64,000 nucleotides of DNA, from contig BRXU01000004.1 of assembly GCA_030267565.1 (NCBI GenBank), forward strand, positions 2,238,501 through 2,302,500. Direction: 5' to 3'. How positions within the stretch are numbered: position 1 is the first letter of the stretch; every line of letters starts with the position of its first letter. Origin of the DNA: Pleodorina starrii (Eukaryota > Chlorophyta > Chlorophyceae > Chlamydomonadales > Volvocaceae). Below are positions 45,101 to 56,590 of the stretch, piece after piece. The position numbers and the translations under genes are program-made. The notes beneath the pieces are model-generated. The model did not search any database. It was not told the DNA's origin and saw nothing but the letters and a program-made list of their open reading frames with translations.

Positions 45101-46208
45101 ACCCCCAACCGCCGCCGCAACCCCAACCCAATCCACCGCCCCAACCCGCCCCGCACTCCTCTTCCCACCCGGGCCCACCCTGCTCGCCCGCGCCGCAGCC
45201 CCTGGCGCCCTTTTGGCGGCTCTGCTGCGGCGCCCACAAGCTGCTGACGGCCGAGGGACCCGTGGAGTGCCCGCCCCAACAGGCCCAGCCGCCGCAGTCC
45301 CAGCAGCCGCCGGTGCTGCTGCTGGGTGTGACGGACGATGTGGATTGCGCCGTTCTGCGCGTGGACTGCTGGGGCGGCGGCCGGCAGCGGCAGCAGCAGC
45401 AGCAGGAGGCGGAGGCGGGCGCCATGGCTGAGCAGCCGGGGCGAGAGGCGGTGCAGGTGCGGAGGGGGAAGGACAAGAGACCGATGCGATGGGGTGGAGG
45501 CGGAAAGTGAAGGGCAGGGACCAGCAGGGGGTGGAGGCGGGAAGATGGAGGGAATAGGACGCGGAGGGAGGGTGTTGTGCGGCTGATGTCGTCGATGGGC
45601 GCGATCGTCGATGGGCGTCGATGGGCGCTGACCGAGTACCGGTTTGTTTTCCTGCTCTGCCCTTGGAAAGCCTCAACATGGCCATCGTCCCGCGCATTAC
45701 AGGCCCTTCCTACTGCTGCTGCCCCTGCTGTCCCTGCTGCCCCACTGTTACCTGGCCTCCCCCGCTGCTACCTGGCCTGACCTGCGGCTGCCCCATCCGC
45801 TGCTACCTGGCCTCCCCCGCTGCTGCCGGCACCGGATGTTCCGGGCCTCAGGTCCACCACGCGGTCAGCATCCCCGCCCTGGCCTACGTCGCAGCCGGGA
45901 AGACCTTCAAGAGGCACCTGCTGCTGACCAGCGCGGGAACCCGCGCCGCCGACGCAGCAGGCAGCGACGGTGGCGGCAAGGGTCCCTTGGCTGCCGTACT
46001 TGTGGAGAGCCAGCGGTTCATGTACCTGTACGGCGCGACCTCGACGGCGGAAGAGTACGGCAGGCAGCAGGTGGTTGAGCTGGGGTTGGAGGATGGGGAG
46101 ACGGTGCTGGGGGCGAGGCTGATGGAGGTGGGGGCGGGGGCGGAGGGCGGGCCGCTGGTGGTGGTGGCAACGCAGCGGCGCCTGCTGTCGTACCGGTTGC
46201 GGTTGTAA
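42171..46208 (+). CDS. NUDCD1: NUDCD1-like protein lacking a visible CS domain
   Basis: NudC domain-containing protein 1 relatives are HSP90-type co-chaperone adaptors built from a beta-propeller with an inserted CS domain. Exons: 42171-42471, 42696-43025, 43209-43462, 43910-44087, 44319-44353 (weak), 44630-44905, 45199-45456, 45852-46208; phases allow 662 residues. Family features: LKLEQSFMHTQFSSWRLQ at the start, HGDIVLMWRRGGQVLY, GDITVVAWAM, EQAAARLAHMTSSE (equivalent to AERLMHLTSEE in animals), the C-terminal YVAAGKTFKRHLLL and VESQRFMYLYG, then QQVVELGLEDGETVLGARL. The CS domain expected just before the LAHMTSSE segment is not found between 44,088 and 44,629, where a GC-rich minisatellite lies instead. 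The small exon 5 has a poor donor (TAT|GTCGGT). Confidence 0.78.
43463..43498 (+). repeat. GGGT tract starting at a NUDCD1 donor
   Basis: Intron 3 opens GTGGGTGGATGCGTGGGTGG and continues as GGGT tetramers. Intron 6 (44,906 on) opens in the same way, GTGGGCGGGTGGGTGGG. Confidence 0.7.
44110..44250 (+). repeat. GGGGCAGGGCGGGAA minisatellite
   Basis: About five imperfect units made of GGGGCAGGGCGGGA and GGGGCGGGGTGGTAA blocks, in the NUDCD1 intron that replaces the expected CS-domain coding region. Confidence 0.75.
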
Positions 46209-47109
46209 GGCGGTTGGGGTACGCGATGCCGTACTGCGTTGACGGGAGGAATGAGGCCGGCCTAGCGAGGGAGGGAGGGAGGGGTGTCGTTGCTGCTTGG
46301 CACGGCGGTGGTTGCGCCGGTGCCCAAGCTGTGACACACCACATGACGTTGACGTGTTGCTGTGCTGTTATTGTTGTGGTTGAGTGTGGCAAGGAGGTAT
46401 GATGTCGCTTACAAAGGCCGGAGAGCGGATGTACGCTGACTCACAGATAAATCAACAATGTTTCCTGTCTGATCAAGTTGATCGTGGGGACAGGTACCGC
46501 GGATAAGTTGTCGTCGACGTATGTGTGTCGCGCTCGTGCCGCAGCACCCTCCGACTCATTCGCCATAGTCGCCTCACTCGCGCGGGCCCAGTTTCTCGCC
46601 ACCCACATTATTAGCTGGACACGGCGCGGCAGCTCGCCCAAGTTAGGTGCACTTTACTAAAGTGAGACCGGCGTAGCACCGGTGCCAGGCGATGGAGAAG
46701 CACGCGCCACAGAGCGCTGCTGGCTGGAGCAGCAACATGCGAGCCGCCAAACCTAAATCGCGGTGCAGTGTACGGTACATATCTTAGCTAGCGATATCTC
46801 AACTGCATTCTACTGCCCAGGGCCTTCCCACCCGCCTCGCCCCTCTGGTGCCCCCTCAACGTGCGGTAACATATTGAGCTGCCGTGGCCAGATGTGCTCT
46901 GGTGGTGTACGCGTCTGGAATACGGCGCCCGACTGGAATTCGGCATGTTCCGCTCTGGCCATGTTCTTGCCTGGCTGCCGTCACGCGCCTTGTGTAATGC
47001 TTCGTGTGGGCGTAAGAAATGCCGTGCCCTGTCTGGATGGCCCCAGGCATATACTGTAGAACTGTAGCCGTTCTGTGGCCGTTCACCCGCCGGAATCTCA
47101 CAGCAACGC

Positions 47110-47114
47110 TGTAA
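47110..47114 (+). terminator. Candidate poly-A signal of NUDCD1
   Basis: First TGTAA after the NUDCD1 stop (apart from the one overlapping the stop itself), about 900 bases downstream. Confidence 0.3.
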
Positions 47115-47125
47115 CAGCAGGACCC

Positions 47126-47143
47126 TGACGTCATCTGACGTCA
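47126..47143. promoter_or_regulatory. Two adjacent TGACGTCA palindromes
   Basis: TGACGTCA occurs twice, two bases apart, about 670 bases upstream of the NXD1 start. This octamer is the classical CRE/bZIP dimer site. Two perfect copies side by side are unlikely by chance, but no experiment links them to NXD1. Confidence 0.45.
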
Positions 47144-47812
47144 TGATCAAGACATCGCCTTGTTCCCTATGCTGTAGAAACCTGAACAGGCCAGCTCAAC
47201 AGGGCAGCTGTGCGTGTCTATGTGTCCCCAAATTTCAGGCGAAGATGTTGTGGAAATATAGGCCGTGGGTGAGGATCTCTGGCGGCCAGGTATGTTCTCG
47301 GGAGGGAGCAGCCTGACCACGGGGAGCTCCCCCGACTTCCCCGAATTCGCCCCCGTCAGCGGGAGAGGGGAAAGCTTTCCAGTAAGCACAGAGCAGTAAG
47401 CACAGAGATTTTTTTGGGACCGGGCATTATGACAGGGGCATGGGTGGATTAACAAGCAGGTAGGCAGGGCAGGTGGCAGGGGGCAGGCACACATTTCTGG
47501 ATCTTTGTACGACAGAGTACTGCGTCATCGCGCGAATCACAAGTGACGTTCGCGGATGTGGGTCTCCGGTAGCTATGTAATAAATTTTAGCTGGGTGTCT
47601 GAAATGTACATGGATGACCGTTGTGACGCGCGGTCAAGCCTGCAAAGCTGAGAAGCTGTGCCTCGCGCGAATAACGTTTTCTTCCTTCCCGTGTTTTCGC
47701 TGCCAGTAAATTTGGCGTGGTTATTTGATTACGCGATTACGCGCTTGAAACATTGAGGGTATCCTGCGGATTGGAGAGTCGCGGACTTTACGTTGGCTGG
47801 TAGGGCAAAGAA

Positions 47813-50800
47813 ATGGTCTACGAGGACCCGCCGTGGGTGTTCAAGGGAAAGTGAGTTGTACACAACCGGTAGTATGCCTTGGCATTTGTATAACGTACGA
47901 TTTGGCCTCAGAAGCCCAGTCAACCAACCCGATGGTTTGTCATCTCTGTCCATCCGCTGCAGGGCGCTGTATCAGCTGCAGCTTGTGAAGAGCGAGGAGG
48001 TGAGCTTTTATGATTCCTACCAGTCCGACCTCTTAGCGGTGCTCCGTAAGTCTGTCGTCGACGTCACGCACGGTCACACAGTGCCACCGTTGCCTCGACG
48101 ACGCGCACTGCATCACCCTTGCGCGTGGACGCTACGGCTGGATGACGTAGAATAACCACATAACTTATAACTTGCACTACCGCTGGCTTGGTGCCGCTCT
48201 TGATCTTCTACGGCGCTTGCAGTGCCGCAGCGCCACTCAGGAGTGGGGCTCTGCCCTCGATGCAGGGTCTGTCGGTACCCACCCAACATTCCACCTTTGA
48301 CCACTTCTCTTGCCCGCGCATTTCAGGCACGAAAATACATTCCGGACCAGTTCAAGCTTGTGGAGCTTTTCGGGTGAGTTCCAGCGTCCGCACTGCAGTC
48401 GGCGGGTGACATGAGTGTCGTACGAATGGCATGAGTTGCGTCATGTAGTCCTAAACCCAACCTCACCTCGTGCACGCCGTGCTTCTCGCGTCCTCATACG
48501 CTCGACGACAGATACACGCTGGGCGGATTCTATTTGGCGCGCTATGAGGACAGCCCGGCAGGGACGTTCGATGAGGTAGGGGTCGGGTGCATGTTCCCAA
48601 GCGCCATTCTACCGGACACTAGTTGACATGTGGACAACGCCGGCCAGATAGGCTGGTGCCACGCGCCCCCCCCCGCCGCGGGTCCCTGATCCACCGGCGA
48701 CGCTATCTCACGCCAGCCTCACAAGACGGGATTTCCTGCCACCACGGGGCCACGCCAAACGTGACGGACCTCATGCAGCGGCTCGTGCGGGCCTTTCTGT
48801 CGCCTTTCGTTTCGTAATTGCGGAGAATGAAAAAGTGGCGGTGCGCAGCCGCAGTACTAGTCCAGAGCCGCTTTGACAGCTCCAGGGAACGTACCGGTAG
48901 GGCTAGACTGGGCTCCGTACAGCCAACTCGCAGCTTCGTAGTCCCCTCCGAACCGACGGCCCCAGAAACGAATGGGTACAGCAATGCAGTCCCTGGGGGC
49001 GTCGGCACGCATGGCATAACACGCGCCTGTGCGTTGTCTGAGCACCACGGCTGCACTTGACGCGCGGGCGGGGCTGTGGCGCTTTCTGCATCTGCTGCAC
49101 TCATCCGTGTCCTCTGGACTGCTCGTGTGCCCCTTGCCTTCCTGCCTCCCTGATGTACGCGATCTTACCGCCGCTTCTGCTTTCCGGCCCGCATGTCGGT
49201 TGTCATGCGGTTAAGCCGCCCATCCGTCCCTCCCCTCGCTTCGGTCCGACTCGCATACTTTGCTTAGCCCTTCCAAGTCCCTTTCCCCTCGCCCCTTCCC
49301 TCGCCTCTTCCCTCGCCCCTCGATTTGTTCCCGGTCCAGCTTGTGGCGATGGCCGGGTTGGTGTGGAACCCGCCTACCTCCTGCGCCTGGGCTGCCCGCG
49401 TGTACGTCAACAGCAGGCAGGTGGCGGTGGTGGTACGACTGTCGTACAGTGCGCACCGTGCGGCGGGCTGCCGAGCACTCTCTCCTACGCGGAGCCGTAC
49501 CACTGCAATACACCGCACCGCAGCGGTCCAATGCGCCGGCGGGGTGGGGTGGGGTGAAGTGGGGCGACGCGGGATTATCCGCAGCGCCCCGAAAAGGAAA
49601 AGCCGCCCCGAAGGAGGAGGAGGCTCTTTCAAGTTGTGTATGTTTTGGGAGTTTTGGAGAGGTGTTTGGCCTCCCGTGTATTTCATGCGGAACAGCGGCG
49701 TAAAAGGTCTGAGATGCTGGCTGGGGGCGGGGCGGGGCGGCGCGACCTTAATAGGTAACCCCAGTCCGGGCAGCCCAGGGACCACCGTGCTGTGCTGTGC
49801 TCCCCAGGCGCCCTCCCAACCCCATGTCCCCATCCACCGGCACACTACAAGTATACAAAAGAACTCGGCGCGTTACGGCCATTGCGTTGCACGGACCCGT
49901 TCCCACGTCGGCATCGTACCCGACCCCTGTCCCCCATTCGTTCTCCAGGGAGGCTCGCGACCACGGCATCCGCCACGTGGGCCTCCCATCGCGGCTGGCG
50001 GCCTTCAAGCTGACGGGCGGGGGCGACGGCGGCGCTGCAGCACAACCCGGAACTGGATCCCGCAACTGGTGGTGGCGGCCGGGGCCGGCGGCGACAGCGG
50101 TGGCTGCCGCGAGGGAATCACGTGAGCGTTTCGTGCGTCATGGTCCTGGAACCACTGTCGGGGGCGATGGGAGGCGGGTGGGCACACCGAGGGAGGGGGG
50201 GCGCTACCCTGGGCACACCTCGGCTCCGCATATCTGTTTCATTTCGTCGCAGCGCTGTTGATTCGGAAGGAAGAGGAACGCCCGGCGTTAACTGGCAGGT
50301 GCGGATTGCACCAAATGGCGATCCTCTGGGTCCATTCCGTTTCCGTTCCGGGTCCACTGTACATCGTTTTTCATTCAGTTGTTTGCCCACCCGCCATACT
50401 TTGATGGTACCAGACACCGCCACGAAGGGGGAGCAGCCGCAGCAGCCCGCCGTGCTGGAGCTGCGCAACGTGGACGGCGGGCGGGGCCGGGGGCTGTCGT
50501 CGCCCGTGTGCCGCATCACGCTGCCCGACTGCAGCCGGGCGCTGGGCCCCCGCATCAGCCTCTCGCTGCCCAGCTTCAGGTGTGCACTGGCGTTTGGGGG
50601 AGTAAAAAATGATACCGCAGCGGAGACGGAGACGGCGTAAGCGAACGGACAAGGCAATGGGGCGCTGGTGGGCGGCCGCGGGGCGAGGGTCCGTCCGGCG
50701 TCGTACAGCCGACAGCCGTGGTGCGCATCATCTTTCCTGGTGCGCCCGGCGTACCTCTTTGTGTACTCAGTTGGGCTGTGAAGCAGGCAGTGGGGGGGCG

Positions 50801-51648
50801 GCGAGTAAGGGCCATCATCCGTAGCCTGTCCCTCCCCCGCCCCCTCATTCGCGACATGCGCTGCCATTTGGCGCCCCAAATATCACCTTATCTGCCATTC
50901 ATTTCGCCTCTCACATCGCGTCTCACCTCAGCGGCGGCACTCCCGAGGTCCCCGGCCTATTGCGCTACGCCTGCGACCTGCGAACCAATGTGGGCCTGAT
51001 GGCGCCGCTGGCGGTGGAGGTGCCGCCGCCGGCTGCGGGTGCGGGGGGCCGCCGCGGGGAGGAGAGCAGCCCCGAATACCTGGCAGCGGTGCTGGGCGGG
51101 CGGCCGCTGGTGACCCTCGAGTTTGCGGCGATGGAGGTGCGTGAGGGGCGCATGTGCGGGGCGCGCTTGGGGCGGGAGGGTCGTTTTTTTGGTTCTCGCC
51201 CGGCGCTACCGGTTAGTGGTTTGTGTATGGTGGTTGGTGGCGTTTGCAGCCGCCGGGTTGGAGGCGGCTGTGTAAGGCTCTGCCCGCGCGCTGCTGTGTC
51301 GCTGGATGGTGGGTTACTGCTGTCAGCGGGGGAGGTGTGTCCGCTCCCGTGCCGTAAGCCGCTTGGGTACCGTATGCAGGCGGGCCCAGCTGCCACAACT
51401 CACGGTACTCGAATGTTGCAGCGGTGGCTCATCTGGATCATTGCACAAACATCATGAAATCGTCCTTTGTGGCCCGTCTCCATTTCCTTGTGCTTTCGCA
51501 GATGCGTGTGGAAGAGCCCGAGGCGCTTTTGTTAGGCCAATCGGCCCAGGAGCAGCAGCAGTTGTTGGCGGCTGTGTCGCAGCGATGGGCGGGCGCACGA
51601 GCCGCCAGCCTCACGACCGCGTGGGCGGCCAAGCGGGCATTCGCGTGA
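47813..51648 (+). CDS. NXD1: NXD1-type neoxanthin-deficiency protein, 10 exons
   Basis: Plant and algal protein with an acetoacetate-decarboxylase-like fold, needed for neoxanthin accumulation in plants; its biochemical role is unsettled. Exons: 47813-47850, 47963-47999, 48327-48373, 48512-48575, 49340-49420, 49953-50121, 50253-50298, 50379-50579, 50932-51136, 51502-51648; phases give 344 residues. Diagnostic segments: PPWVFKGKALYQLQLVK, YIPDQFKLVELFGYTLGGFY, YEDSPAGTFDELVAMAGLVW then NPPTSCAWAARVYVNS, HVGLPSRLAAF, LGPRISLSLPSFSGGTPEV and LLRYACDLRTNV. Exon 7 is the least certain. The exon 5/6 junction could instead be a GC donor at 49,417 with the acceptor before 49,949, changing one residue (Gln to Glu) but not the length. 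Probably chloroplast-associated, although no transit peptide is obvious at the start. Confidence 0.86.
50602..50648 (+). repeat. Dispersed element R2 in NXD1 intron 8 (full form)
   Basis: AGTAAAAAATGATACCGCAG, then CGGAGACGGAGACGG and CGTAAGCGAACGG, 22 bases after the exon 8 donor. It matches the 8,066 copy over nearly its whole length. Confidence 0.8.
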
Positions 51649-52358
51649 GGTCGACGGGCTTCGACTTGGCAGCGGCAATTTAACCCAGGGCAGGCATGGC
51701 GGGAGCTAGCACCGATTGCTACCGTAGCAGGAGTGACGGGTGACATGGCAGGATGGCAGGATGTCTTGGCATTCGCGGCGTACGTGTTGTGCAGACAAGG
51801 AGGTAGTGGACGCTGAACGATGCTCAGTATCTCGGCCAGGCCCTGACAGGCTTGAAGGGCTGCGATGAATGCCTATCCTTATCCGAATTTGGCGATGTGG
51901 TTTGGATGTAACGTAGTTCGCGCGTGAGCGTGGCAGCCCGGACGCGGCAATGGTAACATCTCCGGGAGGACCCATGGGTCAAGTGTTTGCTGCATTTAAG
52001 GCTTCGATGTTTTGACATTAAGAAAGGTCACAAGTTCGCCAACAAACCTCAGCAGCAACGGGAAGCGGGAAGCGGGAAGTTGACAACCGGCTTTCCCCAT
52101 TTACACTTTGCAACAAGATTCGCCGAACTACTTTCACAACAAAAGTCTTCACTAATCCTTGGTATGATAAAATAATCATATTGCTTGTGTGCTCCTTAAC
52201 ACAGCGCGGGGAGCGCGATTGTCGTTCATAAGGCACCGGGGCAACAAAACTTTTTCGCTTATTCAAAACATTCCTTTTACCACATAAATTGACTTCTCCT
52301 GTTTAGGTAGAGGTACTCCCGGGGCCGCACTAGGCCGCAAACCTCACCCCGCTAAGAA
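51649..52358. other. Intergenic region NXD1 - eIF3i
   Basis: 710 bases, AT-richer than the genes, containing the NXD1 3' UTR (poly-A candidate at 51,907) and the eIF3i promoter. No ORF of note. Confidence 0.5.
51907..51911 (+). terminator. Candidate poly-A signal of NXD1
   Basis: First TGTAA after the NXD1 stop, about 260 bases downstream. Confidence 0.5.
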
Positions 52359-55300
52359 ATGCGCCCATACCTTCTCCAGGGCCATGAGCGCCCCCTGACG
52401 CAAGTCAGGTGAGTTATCAGGCTTATCTTTACGATCCTAATTACCGGTGACGGTCAGACTTGACTCAGCGCGCTGTTCTGCTTATGGCGGCTGCGTAGGT
52501 ACAACCGGGAGGGCGATCTGCTGGTCAGCTGTGCCAAGGTCGGCAGAATCAGCTCTGAGCGCAGATCCCATTTCCGCTGGTGCTTAGTGCTTAAACGACG
52601 GTCGCGGCTGTGTCGTTGCAGAACCTTCAACCCTGTCTCTGGTCTTCGGAGGACGGCCGCCGCATTGGGACCTACGAGGGCCACAATGGCGCCGTCTGGA
52701 CAAGCGATATCACTTGTGGGTGCTTGAAAAATGTTTTGCGCTGGAATGCAGCATTCCCGCTGGTCGGCCACTGAACTGGTGCCCGGGGGTGGCCCGGGGT
52801 GGCGTACGTGTGCGCAGGGGATTCGGACCGTCTTATCACTGGCTCGGCTGACCAGACAATCCGCATCTGGGACCTACCGACGGGGAAGGAGCTCTTCCAA
52901 TTCCGGCATCGGGAGCCGTGCAGGGCGGTGAAGCTTTCCGCTGGCGAGCGGTTCCTGGCGGCGACCACCGACGCGTTCATCGAGTCGCCACCCGGCATCC
53001 ACATTTACAACTTTGCGGAGAACGTGGAGGACCAGAGCGCGACGCCAGTGCACGCGTGGACGGTGGCGAAGGGCAGGATTACCCGCGTGTTCTGGACGGA
53101 CTGCAACCGCAAGCTCATTACGTCGCACGACTACGGCATTCTCCGCCGCTGGGACGTCGAGGCAAGCACTCAGGATGGCGGGCCTCCCTCTTGGGACAAA
53201 CAATTGGGCATAGTAGACGGCGTGCGGCCACATGCTGGGTCTGGCCGTACGGCCGTATGGCGTACCCCTGGTCAAAGCTGTGTTTCCACCACCCTCCACA
53301 GGGCACAAACCCACATGAGCCATAGCCACACATCCCTCTCACGTGGCTTGGCGCATTGTTGCAGCACACGTGGGATGCGTCTCGCGACACGGGCTCCACA
53401 GCCTGTCCCAAGCCCTACGCCCCACCGTTTCTGCTTCGTTTTATGTCACGGCTAAAGCCGGCAAAGGCCCCACCGGGGGCATCTTCACATGTGTTGGACG
53501 CAAGCGCTGGGCTGACAGCCAAAACGCCGGGTACGGCCCCCCGCCGCCCTCTGCCGTGCTGCTGTACTGCGCCCCGCAGACCGGCACCATGCTTCAGGAG
53601 ACGCAGGTGCATGAGGAGGCCATTCAGGACATGCAGATGGCGCCGGACGAGACGCACGTGATCACGGCGTCCCTGGATAAGACGGCGCGGCTGGTGGACG
53701 TTGAGACGTTCCAGGTGCTCAAGACCTATAAGACGGGGCGCTTCGTGCAGTCGGCGGCCATGTCGCCGCTCTTCGACCACGTGAGTATCCTGCGGGTCGT
53801 GCTTTGGCGAAGGGTCCACCGTGGAGGTGGGGGCTGGGACACGGTTGGTGAGACTGGGATACCCCGCGCGCCGCGGATTCCTTTCCTCTTTCGTTAGATT
53901 GGGTTCCTTTGGTTGGGATGTGTGCTTCAAGAGGAGGTGGGGGCTGGCTCCCTCACATTGCTTTCGACTGGATTACGTACCGTGGGGGCTTGCATGGATG
54001 TCTATCGACGGACCCGGCGTTGACTAGCACGGCGATCCGGCAGCGATAGCATATTACGAGTTCTGCACACGTGCGGCCGCAGGTATGAAAGCCGCGGCCC
54101 GCAATGGGCGGTGGATTGTTGGTTTAGGCGCGGCGCTAGACGGGAATGTCACCATCCCCCCAGGGACCGCCTGATCACGATGAGTTTTAGCACCGTGCGC
54201 CTAGCGTCCCCAGCACCAGACAGACAGGCCGCTACGGTCAGTGGAAAGCGATAGCGGGACCCGGCTCGCTCGGGGCGCATCAGCCAGGACAAAGCAGCAA
54301 GGGCGGGGATGTTTCTACGCGGGTGCGTCCTACCAGCACCACTCACGTCAACATGCACGCGCGACTTTGGAGCCAAAATGGGTTTGGTGCGACCGATTTT
54401 GTCCGCGCTAAACGAGTGCTTCCGGTATGGTTGCCTGGTTGCTGGGCGCGCAGGTCCTTTTGGGTGGAGGGCAGGACGCATCGCAGGTGACGACGACCGC
54501 GGCGCAGGCTGGTGGCTTCGAGGCCAGGTTCTTCCACAAGGTGCGGGAGGAGGTACATGTCGCCTTTTATGTGGTGAACAGCACGGACAACAGATGCGCT
54601 CGGCGGGGCTTTGGTCCTGTGTGTGATCAGAAGTCCCCTTCTATCATGGCGAAAAGCCTTACGGGCACGCGATGTCTGCCGCGGACATTTGGTGAAGCAT
54701 TGCAAAGCGGCACTCCCATTACCTGGTATCCAGCTCATGCGTGCGCCAGTACAACGGCATGGAACGACATACGTTAATTTGGGGCCGTCTTTTAAGCATG
54801 GGGCAAGACATAAGAGACGGCTGCGCACGCTTCCCGGCCGTTCCCTCATTACAGATTTTCCAAGAGGAGTTTGGGCGCGTCAGGGGGCACTTCGGGCCCA
54901 TCAACACGGTGGCGTTCCACCCGTCGGGTCGCAGGTGAGCAAGGCTGCCGGGGCTGACAGCAGCCTCGACGGGGGGCCGCCCACAGGTGGGGCACACCGC
55001 AGTAGCCCCAATTGCTTTGCCTTGACGGATGCATCTCTAAACATCGGCAGTTATTGGTAGTTCGTAACTGCGGCTGCAACTACCGCGCGCCCCGGTATCC
55101 CTATGATTCGGCGACTAGAGCCTGGCTGCCTAGTGCGCCCTGAGCCCTCTCTCACGCCTCGCTTGCTGCCCCTTCTCGCACTCCACAGCTTTACAACCGG
55201 CGGTGAGGACGGCTACGTGCGCATCCACCACATGGACCTGGACTACTTCACGAGTGAGTTCTGGAATGTTGATAAAGGCTTCGGGGGGAGCTTGTGGGCT

Positions 55301-55433
55301 TGCTGCAGCTCGGCGCGTTTGTCCGTGTCCTGGTTTGTCCTATTCGAGCTTCAAACAGCCTCACACATTGCCCACTCGACATGCAAGGTGACTCGATTCC
55401 CTCCCCTTGCGATCCCCAGCGAAATTCTTCTAA
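52359..55433 (+). CDS. EIF3I: Translation initiation factor eIF3 subunit i, 9 exons
   Basis: WD40 beta-propeller subunit of eIF3, in the eIF3b-g-i module on the 40S ribosome. Exons: 52359-52408, 52499-52538, 52622-52715, 52818-53161, 53580-53780, 54454-54540, 54855-54934, 55189-55253, 55420-55433; phases agree and give 324 residues, against 325 in human. Hallmarks: [19 protein letters not shown] at the start, [82 protein letters not shown] and [19 protein letters not shown]. The last coding exon is only 14 bases (ending TKFF, stop). Intron 4 has a GC donor (GAG|GCAAGC), and the exon 3 donor (ACTT|GTGGGT) was chosen by phase. Confidence 0.95.
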
Positions 55434-55887
55434 GCTTTTGAGACGTGGAGAGCGGACCTCCTTCGGCGAGCGGAGCGCTATCATGGGCGCTCGCTGACAG
55501 GAGCCGACAAAGCGAGTTTGTGTGTGTGCGACGAAAAAGTGGGGCAGTGAAGGGTAGGCGTGAACGAGGACTTCTGGCGTTCCACGTGCGTGGGGGGTGG
55601 GGATAACGACCAACACGTAGAAACGACCTATGGTAGGCAGGGGGTATAGGCTAAGATAACATTTGCATGGAGGTTTCCCTTTTATGACTAATTGACCAGG
55701 ACTGACCAGGGCTTGGGAGAAGCGAGTAGAACAGGTGAGGGTCGCTTTGCGTTATTGCGTGTGGTTCGCGCGGACTGAGGGCCGACATGAAATGTCGAGT
55801 GGCCTTCATCGGTGGCATGGCGGCGGTCATTTTCGCGCTGGCAGGTGTAGCGATGCAAGCAGGGATTCGTTGTCGGGAGGACAACTT

Positions 55888-55892
55888 TGTAA
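55888..55892 (+). terminator. Candidate poly-A signal of eIF3i
   Basis: First TGTAA after the eIF3i stop, about 455 bases downstream and only 32 bases from the opposing PPI1 signal. Confidence 0.5.
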
Positions 55893-55924
55893 ACGGCTCG
55901 TCGCGCAATTCTCTCGCACTCGAG

Positions 55925-55929
55925 TTACA
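55925..55929 (-). terminator. Candidate poly-A signal of the PPI1-like gene
   Basis: TGTAA on the minus strand, about 660 bases past the PPI1-like stop, facing the eIF3i signal. Confidence 0.45.
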
Positions 55930-56590
55930 TGTCCTTTCACGGCATACACCTTCCAAGACGCAGCATGTTAAAAAAATAACGCATATCAGCGAGCACACGC
56001 GATCGACACCCAAGGATCATCCGCCACTGGCATTTCTGCCAGCATCTGAACTATGCAAGGTCACCAAAACTTAGCCCAAAACCCCCCGTGCGCACGTCAT
56101 AGTTCACGGTCGAAGCGGGAGGTTGCACTCTTAACATGCGCGATGCCCACAGCCGCACGTCACACACCACACCGGAGTAAGAAATCTGCTGCACCAAAGC
56201 GCCAAAGCGCCGAAAGCTGAGACCTCCCAAGTAACCACACGCTGTCAATTGTCAGTCCTTTTTAGTCTCTGCCCTGGGTCCAGTGTACCCCATACACGAT
56301 CATAACATGTTAGCAGCACCTACAGGTGGCACCTCCCAAAATGTATCCCCCCAGCTCCCCTCGAATCGCCGCGTCCTAAGGACCTTTCTATGCACCTACA
56401 CCGTGAGCAGTAGGGCCCTTAACCGGTGCCTGTTCATCCTGCCCACAAGTCCGTACTCAGCTGACCACGGGCCCTCGCCCAAGTGACGCCGACCATGAAG
56501 CAGCTCCTAGTTTCCCCAGCGAATGAAGCCGGCTACGCCTGGTTCAGGATGCTGTCATACCCCCATCCGGCACTATCCAGGACAGACCCC

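Larger units (their letters stand above)
46209..47812. other. Intergenic region NUDCD1 - NXD1
   Basis: 1.6 kb between two co-directional genes: 3' UTR on the left, promoter of NXD1 on the right. It holds a candidate poly-A signal at 47,110 and the paired TGACGTCA sites. No other gene was recognised. Confidence 0.5.
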
